Shown: one piece after another, positions 56,714-63,600 of the stretch
Position numbering within the stretch: position 1 is the first letter of the stretch
Layout: every line of letters starts with the position of its first letter
Assembly: GCA_015680685.1 (NCBI GenBank)
Contig: MNCI01020816.1
Span: 1 to 63,600 of the forward strand
Reading direction: 5' to 3'
Source: Gnetum montanum
Taxonomy: Eukaryota; Streptophyta; Gnetopsida; Gnetales; Gnetaceae
Length of the DNA stretch: 63,600 bases
Notes under the pieces: generated by a model
What the model saw: the letters and a program-made list of their open reading frames with translations, nothing else
Told to the model about the DNA's origin: nothing
The model's database searches: none
Position numbers and translations under genes: made by a program

Positions 56714-59511
56714 GTGGCCTCTAAAAGAAGACAACAAGGAGGACGCTCTAAGGGTGCATCCAAATGGCTAAGGAGAGGCAGAGGCCAAGTGCCTTCTGAA
56801 GAACATGCAGAGTAAGAGGAACAATCATTTAACATTCATCAGGAACCTCCTGTTACTATGCGATTGGGGCATGCTGAAGGTGGAGACAATAGGGCACCTG
56901 AACAGGGACATCTCACGTTGTCTCCAGAATGTGTTCAGGTAATTCGTGAAAGGTTCACGTTAGTAGCTATGATTGTGAAACTCAATTTTGGACTTTTCAC
57001 TGAATTTTCCCCTGAGGCAGTTAGAGACCAACTTAAAGGGTCTCCACTATGGCCTATTCTCTCTAAGAGTGGTTATTGGTACCTGGGGAAGATGTACCAA
57101 TTTTGGCATAATAAGGAAGGAGGCATCACCATTGATATTGGTGGTATTTCTATTGATTTCTCTACCAAGGCCATTTCAAAAGTGTTGAATCTTCTGAACA
57201 TAGGGTCCAAAGTTGCTTACCTGTCCACTCACTTTAATGTGCATGTGTGCAAAATATGGTTAAAAAGGGAGTACATCAAGGAGGATAAAGCATATGGAGA
57301 GCTCACCCTTGAAGAGAGAATCTATTTCAAAATTGGCACATATCACATTTTCACAACAAAAGGATTGAATAGAATTTTCACCTATGTGACTAGAGGAAGT
57401 GCCATCTTGATGGGCAAGATTAATGCCAACCTACCCCATCTATATCTCACCAAAATTTTAAGGCAGTTTGAAGAACATAAGATAGGGAAGTCCACATTAC
57501 CTTTTCCATCCCAATCAGGAAGCTGTGCCGACGTGCTAGAATTCTAGGGTACACTAATGATGTCTCTAGAAAGGCTCAAAACACTTTATTTTCCGAATTA
57601 CTAAAGCCACCAGCCCTAAGAAAAAGTGTTAGTGAAACACTGGAACCTAAGCAAGAACAGATGATGGGGCCCACTACATCTCAAACTGTAGGGCCTAGCC
57701 AACTTCCAAGCACAAGACCCAATCAACAATAGGAAGAAAGACCTAGCACACAACCTATAGGCTAGCAAGACCAACCACTATTGCTTTCGCAAGATTATTA
57801 ACCATCAGTGAGCCATCTCAGGGCCATCATTAAATTGGTCAATTGGGGAAGTTGTGAGGAAGTCAATCTCTTCAGGGTCATTAATGATGTCGTACGATCC
57901 AAAATCTCAATCAATTGTGCATGGGATGAGGTGTCCATCCAAACAAGAGGAGGGAGATCACACTGGTCACAATAGATCTCTGAAAATGTTTCATCCTTTC
58001 AAGTGCAACTAGAAACTGGTGAAGGCACCACAGTAGTGGTCATGCAACACCAAAATGCAATGGAAGTAGAAAAAGTGATTACAAACCACATAAAAGAATC
58101 ATTTAATGTCCCTGTTGTGCCACTGACAGATTTTATAGGAGCACGTGATGCTCAAACCTTGGCCGATCCCTAAAATACTCTTGCAAATCATGAGGATGTT
58201 CTAGATCGGTTGCTATAGATAGGACAAGTGATGACAACCTTGTTTAACATCCCTTAAGATGTCGCAGCAACATAGTCAGACCTCATTTCTACAAAAGGGA
58301 AGTTGGTCATGGTAGAGTTCAAGGCTAAACATGTAGAGGAGGAGTTAGAAAATCTCCAAGAAAAGTTCATCACCCTACAAGTTACATAGTAGAATCCATC
58401 CCAATTCATCCCTCCAAAGCAACTAAAATCCTTTTGAATGGAGCAGCTAACTAAATTGTTGGTAAAGAATAAAAAAATGGCTAAGGAAAAAGAGAAGGCT
58501 AATTGGGATGATTCTAAGACACAAGCTCAAATGTATGCACACGCCAAAGCACTCAAGGCCTCACAAGAAGAAAATAAAGGCCTTACCGCCAAAAATCTCC
58601 GATTGACTATAGTAGAAAAATAAAAGATTGTTCTTGAGGAAAATTTTTAGTAATTATGAGAACAATTAATAAGGGTCAACTAGGATATGAATTTCTTAGT
58701 TAGAGAAAATAGAACCCTCTCAATGGAGGAGGTATGCATGATCTGTCAAAAGATTGTGATTGAAATAAGCACATGGTAGAATGAGGCTAAGAAACATGAG
58801 AAGCTCAAAGAACATTTTAAGAATTAGGTGGGGATGTACAAATAGGTGATTGAAAAAGAAATCCATATGGACAAAGCCCATATTAACACACTCAGTGCTC
58901 AAAACATTGATTGGATACCCATATTGGATACTTATGCCTTCACCCACCAAGCAGAACTAAAAAGTCAGGACCTGTAGATACAAGATCTCATAGAATACAT
59001 GGAGGTGGCAAATCTGTGGTATGCCAACTTAGCCATGTTGACAACAAAATGCTTGAGGAAAGAATTAGAAAAATAGGTAGCAACCACCTATGCTAAATAT
59101 GAGACAAAATTTGCTGAACATAAGAAAACATTGCAAAAATTAGAAGAAGCAAATTTTGAATTAAAGGTGGTCAAGACTAGCTAACAGGGACAAAAATATG
59201 TTGCAGTAGATTTGGATCAATAACTTATAGACTACCAAGAATGCAAGGACAAATCCAAAGCCTATGAAGAGGAATGTCGACTATTTGTGGCTTGGTATGT
59301 CAAGGCCAATCAGATGTTACCGCAACTACCATGTCCATAGGAGGTGCCAACTTCATCAAACATTGGAGCATCAACATGGATGGCATAGGATCCTCGAACC
59401 AAAGAAGAAAAGCTCTAGGAACTCCTTCAAAGACATCCATTTCTAAAACCTAGAGCACAAGATAAGGGGAAGAGACCCATGGTGGAGCCACCACTGTTAG
59501 GAACCACATGA
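56714..59511 (+). pseudogene. Accessory ORF of element D (about 932 codons), best preserved copy
   Basis: The frame opens at GTGGCCTCTAAAAG (56714; ATG lost, or an exon start after TTGTAG) and its first ATG-started open part is 56858-57547. N-terminal domain (about residues 60-275): ECVQVIRERFTL, LNFGLFTEFSPEAVRDQ, GYWYLGKMYQFW, TRGSAILMGKINANLP, resembling the plant transposon protein domain of Athila elements. One single-base frameshift near 57510 precedes IRKLCRRARILGYTNDVSRK. After a Pro/Gln linker, a coiled coil runs from about 58300 to 59270 (LTKLLVKNKKMAKEKEKANW). C-terminal motif: LPQLPCP, EVPTSSNIGASTWM, DPRTKEEKL, KGKRPMVEPPLL. By hand about 17 of 26 stops are TAG. No signal peptide or membrane segment is evident, against a classical envelope protein. 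Confidence 0.78.
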
Positions 59512-59680
59512 GTTCCAAAAAATTTTGTATTTTGTAATTATGTGTTTGTGTCCTAATTTTAATTTTTTCAATCCCACACTGTAGCATGAGTAATTCCTAT
59601 ATAATCAATAATCCCATACCTATCCATTGTGTAATCAATTGAACTCATTTTTATTTTGTTTAACTTGAGGACGAGTTGTT

Positions 59681-59697
59681 ATTTAGTCACGGGGGTA
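59681..59697 (+). other. Polypurine tract of D
   Basis: ATTTAGTCACGGGGGTA directly before the 3' LTR; the preceding AACTTGAGGACGAGTT is shared with A1. Confidence 0.75.
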
Positions 59698-60566
59698 TGA
59701 TGAAGCCTGGTTTTCCGAGCTCAGATATCAGATCCTCGATATCGAATACGTTGTATCATAGCTTGGGTAACAATATCAAATACAGAATGTGGTGATTCCT
59801 GTGTAGGTCTATAAATACAACATTCGAACACACAAGAAAAGGAGGGGGGGAGTCGGTAAGTATAAGTGTAGAGTCCTTTTTGTCAGTTTTCAATTTATTT
59901 CAGTTCTTTCCCCAGTGCATGCTCGCAGTGTGATGATTGTAATTGTATAGAACCTTTATTCGAGTGTGACATACTTGGACATGCACATAATTGGCAATTA
60001 AGGTCAAGATTACTCCATCATTGCAACATTCACTTAGCCTTTAATTACTTCAATTGTTAATTGTTATTCATTGTTTTCTTCGTTAATATTTCTTTATCAT
60101 CATTTATTATTCTTGTTGTTAAATGTAGAGTGAGTATAACTTAATCATGAACATTTAAGTGTAACTACTTGGTAACCCAGTAGCGTATCTAGGAGTGCTC
60201 AAGTAATATGTGCTTGGTAATCCCAAAAGTAGTACATGAGGTCCAAGATGCACATGGATGATTAAGGACAGATGCTTATCACACTTAGGCTAGTTTAGAT
60301 TTCACTTTTCATTGCCTAATAGCTTAAATCAAGATTAATTTCCATCATATCTAGGAGTAGCATTAGTTAGGATCCCATCATTCACCTCACTCTAGACTAA
60401 ACCATATGTGACAACGCAAATACTAGTCCAGGTGGGAAGACAACAAACTGTGATCAACATGTAACTATCTAGATACCACAACTAGTCTGTCTATGGAGTT
60501 CAACTAGATCTTGTATACACGCTTGTATTCATATGGTTGAGTATAGGGGTACCTTGCCACTCATCA
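59698..60566 (+). repeat. 3' LTR of element D (869 bp)
   Basis: Collinear with the 5' LTR. TATA is TATAAATA (59810-59817). The GATATCG words in U3 are better preserved than in the 5' LTR. Confidence 0.93.
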
Positions 60567-60571
60567 ATGAT

Positions 60572-61305
60572 GTAATAATAAAAATGATTAGAACACTCAA
60601 AGTAGAATTTAGACCTAAGGTTACAACTATGGAAGTGATCAGAGATTTTTTAGTCTTAAAATTTGAAGAACTCCAAAGTTCTCTTATAGCTTATGAAATG
60701 AAACTCATAAGTGAAGGAGCAATTAAAAAAAAGTCTATTGCCTTAAAATTTGCATCTAAGGAAAAAAAGTTTGCTGAGCAAGATGTGAGACATGAAGAGA
60801 AAATATCTATTTTTAAAGAAGAATTCAATGAATTTTTGCAAGAAAGAGAAGAAGTCTCAATCAATCAAGCCACAACCAATCTAACTCTAAAGGTAAGGAT
60901 AAAGGTAAAAATATGTCAAACTCTAATTTTGATGCTTTTTTAATAAAATGTTGGATATGTGGAGAAGAAGGCCATGTGGACTCGAAATGCATTGGCAATC
61001 GTAGGTTGTAATGAAAAAAGAGTACTAATGTGGATATTAAAAAGACTAACTTCTATACCAGCTAGGATGATGGTGAGCAAAGTGAAGAAGAAGTGATTAA
61101 CTCCACAAAAGATTCTTAGCTTATTTGCATGGTAATTACAAATGAAAATTCATTACAAATTTCTAATGAACCAAAAGGCAAGTATGATGATAGGTATAGT
61201 GAATTACATGAAGAAATTCTTATCCTACATTATCTACTTAAGAAGGTAAATAAAAATATCAAGAGAAGATTTTCTGAAATTCATTCCTTATCCTCAAAAT
61301 TAATG
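60572..61305 (+). pseudogene. G gag, continuation (Ty1/copia)
   Basis: Picks up after element D with IRTLKVEFRPKVTTMEVIRD, a standard copia gag segment, open to 60943 (LKFEELQSSLIAYEMKL). A Lys/Glu-rich stretch is followed, after a frame change, by the CCHC zinc knuckle CWICGEEGHVDSKC (about 60952-60993), which is intact. A further Glu/Lys-rich segment ends near 61305, where similarity to copia gag fades. The protease and pol are not reached. Confidence 0.8.
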
Positions 61306-61744
61306 TAAACATATATCTTTTACGTACATAAGGTGGGTTGCCTAAAGCATTTGTAAAGGAAGCGTTGCATCTTTAATGGTGAGAGCAACCTAAGGATAGA
61401 GAAAAAGTAGTTCAATTTTAACAAAACTCTCTCTTTAATAATAATGCTTTTCCCATCAGCCTTTGTGGTTATAGGTTGATGTTGTTGTGAATCAACTCTC
61501 CTTTAAAAAGATAGGAGATTTATGTATATTTTTAATCTTTTAGGTAGTGGTCTGGAAAAGGTGATGTGAAGCATGGTCAAAACTGAAAAATAGAATGGAA
61601 GAGTGGAAGGTAGCTGGCCACTTCATATATGATGGATTAATCACATGGTATTAGGGTGCAATAATGTGTGCTGCCAATTTAAGCAGTGAAAATGGTATAA
61701 TATGGTGGATGGTTCACATGTTTTATCTTATGTTAATGGGTTGT
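61306..61744. other. Unassigned sequence between G gag and A2
   Basis: No frame, repeat or element end was recognised here. It may be the edge of another insertion into G or diverged G sequence. GGTTGT immediately precedes the A2 LTR. Confidence 0.4.
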
Positions 61745-62667
61745 TGATGAGACACGATATGCACAAGCTACAATATCGCGTACGCGATATCGCGGTTGAC
61801 GCGATATCGCAGTCTGCCACTAAATCTATAAATAAGAGGTGGCACTCCCCTCATTTGATATCCTAGGCATAAAGTAGCGAAGCTCTGGCAGATTGATCAC
61901 CCCAAAGATAGAATATTTTCCATGTGCCCGCAGTAGGAGTCCCCCAAGTGAACGGTTCTTTATTCGAGTAGCTTTTTACCTGAACACAAGTTGTGTACGG
62001 CAATAAAGACGAGCTTTGTGGATAAACCTTGCAGTACATGGATAGGTTTAATTAATGTTATTTATTGCTTCCCTAGTAACGCGGCATGAGTACGACTTGG
62101 TTACGAGTGTTGACGAATGTGTACGGCTAGCCAAGGACTCGGCTACTCATCGCGATTAGATTCTCTCACCCTTACCTCCTAGAATGTGGGACAAGTACGA
62201 CTTAATTACAAGCATCCATGGATGTGTACGGCTAGTCAAGGAATCGGATGCTTGTCACACTTAGGTTAGTTAGATGCCTCAGTACGACCACTTCAAGCAC
62301 GTGCGTTATGTGTGGTAATCCCAGTAGCGATTAGCGTTTGGTAGCCACAGTTGCATAGTTTAGGGTGTGTACGCCAAGTGGGAACGGATGCTGATGCTAG
62401 GACTTAGTGTTGTAGTTAGAATTAGTTTTAGTCTCTCAACCCTTCACCCTTTAGCATAGGAGATAAACCAGAAAATACCAAGAAAATCATATACCTCATA
62501 CTTACTTAACCATACACTATGACAACAACAAGCCTGGGAAGACAACGATTAATTAACCCTAAGTGTTCCTTGCGGCGTTTAGGCATTTAGTCTACGAAGT
62601 TCGATCGGATTGCGTGTCCTACACTCGTTTCATATGGTTGAGTGTAGGGGTACCTCGCCACTCATCA
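61745..62667 (+). repeat. 5' LTR of A2 (923 bp)
   Basis: TGATGAGACACG to CACTCATCA. U3 has a dense cluster of GATATCGCG/CGCGATATCGC palindromes (about 61770-61811). TATA is TATAAATA (61827-61834); AATAAA is at 62002-62007. Confidence 0.93.
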
Positions 62668-62668
62668 T

Positions 62669-62685
62669 TGGCGCTATTGCCGGAG
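62669..62685 (+). other. Primer binding site of A2 (tRNA-Asp type)
   Basis: TGGCGCTATTGCCGGAG one base after the LTR. It matches the Athila/Calypso-type site TGGCGCCGTTGCCGGGG at 14 of 17 bases; all three differences are transitions. Confidence 0.88.
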
Positions 62686-62808
62686 ACTAAGTGTTTTTAC
62701 GCCAATTAGAACATTAGGAAATCTTTCACATCGTTGTGAGCCTTAACGAACCCTTGGGTTAATTAGTTAATTAAGAACATATTTAATGGTGAATAGCACA
62801 CCAATAAA

Positions 62809-63600
62809 ATGGCTTCTTCTCATAAGGTTAACTCACCTAAGGATAACACGGAAGATAGTCAGCATCATACACATAACCTAGACCAGCCAAGTCCTAAACA
62901 GTATACGATAACTTATACTCATCCCAATGATTATATTCCTGATTACACTTTTACCCTCCATCAAGATGAACAGTTGCGCTGGAGAGATTTGTTTGGTAAT
63001 ATAGTTTTACTACCAGATCAATCTATTCTAAACATGCTTTTCCATACCTTAGCACAGATTGGCATGCAGGACTTATTCGTTGAATACATTGTTGGAAGAT
63101 ATCATATAAGGGATTATCATCCCACCGCTTTGCAACGCATGAGGGACGAAAGGCAGGAGAGCCAACATTCATTGTTGAAGGGCAAGGTCCCCCATGTCCT
63201 TAGTGAAATAGGAAACGAGGAACCCCTCTCAATGGGTTTCTTAGAAAATGATGTTCCTCCTCCTCACAATGGTGAAGAGGTTAGGCATCAGGGCCTTCGA
63301 TCAACTATACATGCTACAAGCTCTGATCCTCGTGAGCACCAACTGTTCACAACAGGAACAACCACTCACACTAAGGATGGACACTTAGATCGTTACAATG
63401 ATCGGGGATGAAGCAGCCGAAGAGAAGGTAAGAAACATCGTCATGGTGATGGATCACCTTCCTCTTCTCCTTCATCTCACCATTCACACTCTCCTTCCAC
63501 ATCTGGGCGCAGCCACCATGAACATAAAGGTGAGGATAAAAGTAAAAGAGATGAAAGACCTCAACAGGAAGGTTGAGAGGAGTTAGGACAAGGGCAAGGA
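62809..63600 (+). CDS. Gag of A2, N-terminal part (runs off window)
   Basis: ATG at 62809, 124 bases after the primer site, with MASSHKVNSPKDNTEDSQHH. The conserved N-terminal domain YTHPNDYIPDYTFTLHQDEQ, LRWRDLFGNIVLLPDQS and LFVEYIVGRYHIRDYHP is shared with B and C. The first stop (TGA at 63409-63411) is probably a decayed CGA: the same frame continues with SSREGKKHRHGDGSPSSS and a basic Ser/Arg/His-rich linker like that of B. The Retrotrans_gag core is expected right of the window. The overlapping frame 63398-63586 is a shadow. Confidence 0.75.

Larger units (their letters stand above)
51491..60566 (+). mobile_element. Athila-type element D, 9.1 kb, pol-less, nested in copia G gag
   Basis: LTRs at 51491-52356 and 59698-60566 and a perfect ATGAT duplication (51486-51490, 60567-60571) prove a clean insertion. 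Inside are primer site, gag (with a 274-base assembly gap), the post-pol type spacer and the accessory ORF. No protease, RT, RNase H or integrase sequence is present between gag (ends about 54650) and the spacer. D is thus a non-autonomous form that would need pol from relatives such as B or C. Since TSD and LTRs are complete, pol may have been absent before the insertion, although a later internal deletion is not excluded. Confidence 0.92.
61745..63600 (+). mobile_element. Athila-type element A2, 5' part
   Basis: 5' LTR, primer site and gag start; the rest lies right of the window. It is the least decayed Ty3 copy here (good primer site, 200-codon open gag) and the same LTR family as A1. Confidence 0.88.

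Noticed and set aside
56858-57547. Host gene encoding a 229-residue protein
   Set aside because: Lies between the LTRs of element D, has homologues at the same place in elements B and C, and continues as the accessory ORF after a one-base frameshift.

Overview
The window is non-genic plant DNA made almost entirely of old, nested LTR retrotransposons. No host gene, rRNA, tRNA or CRISPR array can be supported. A plant is indicated by Ty3 elements with Athila-type features (RT motifs FMDDF and LDGYSGYN, primer sites resembling the plant tRNA-Asp complement, a long ORF after pol) nested with Ty1/copia elements using an initiator-Met-type primer site. The stop-rich, AT-rich decay suggests a large, methylated, slowly purged genome; the species cannot be named. 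Most in-frame stops are TAG where CAG or TGG is expected, as left by C-to-T decay of methylated cytosines.

Layout, left to right. (1) 1-7620: the 3' part of an Athila-type element (A1), its integrase interrupted by a 2.9 kb insertion (1240-4145, 5-bp target duplication CTTAC). (2) 7621-9829: pol remnant of a different Ty3 lineage (E), into which A1 seems to have inserted. (3) 9830-12744: largely unassigned, with LTR-like fragments. (4) 12745-32971: a Ty1/copia element (F1), split at 15125/28244 by a 13.1 kb Athila-type element (C). (5) 31429-49812: a second copia element (F2) sharing its LTR with F1, split at 33764/46679 by a 12.9 kb Athila-type element (B). (6) 49815-61305: the 5' part of a third copia element (G), its gag split by a 9.1 kb Athila-type element (D) that has gag and the accessory ORF but no pol. 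(7) 61306-63600: unassigned sequence, then the 5' LTR, primer site and gag of another Athila-type element (A2), running off the window. Elements B, C and D have both LTRs and 5-bp target duplications. All assigned elements lie on the + strand; only the LTR-like insertions near the left end look antisense.

Elements B and C share one plan: LTR (0.87-0.9 kb), tRNA-Asp-type primer site, gag with a Retrotrans_gag-like core, pol (protease, RT, RNase H, integrase), a 2 kb non-coding spacer, a roughly 930-codon accessory ORF, polypurine tract, LTR. D has the same plan without pol. The accessory ORF has an N-terminal domain resembling the plant transposon protein of Athila elements, a long coiled coil, and a conserved C-terminal motif.

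The most interesting signal is in the spacer. In B, C and D a degraded copy of that element's own U3 core promoter (the same palindromic words followed by a TATA box) lies 0.5-0.6 kb upstream of the accessory ORF. A1, which lacks the accessory ORF, lacks the module too. This suggests a second, LTR-like transcription unit dedicated to the accessory protein. The spacer also holds blocks conserved in four elements, covarying hairpins, and extra polypurine-tract-like motifs.
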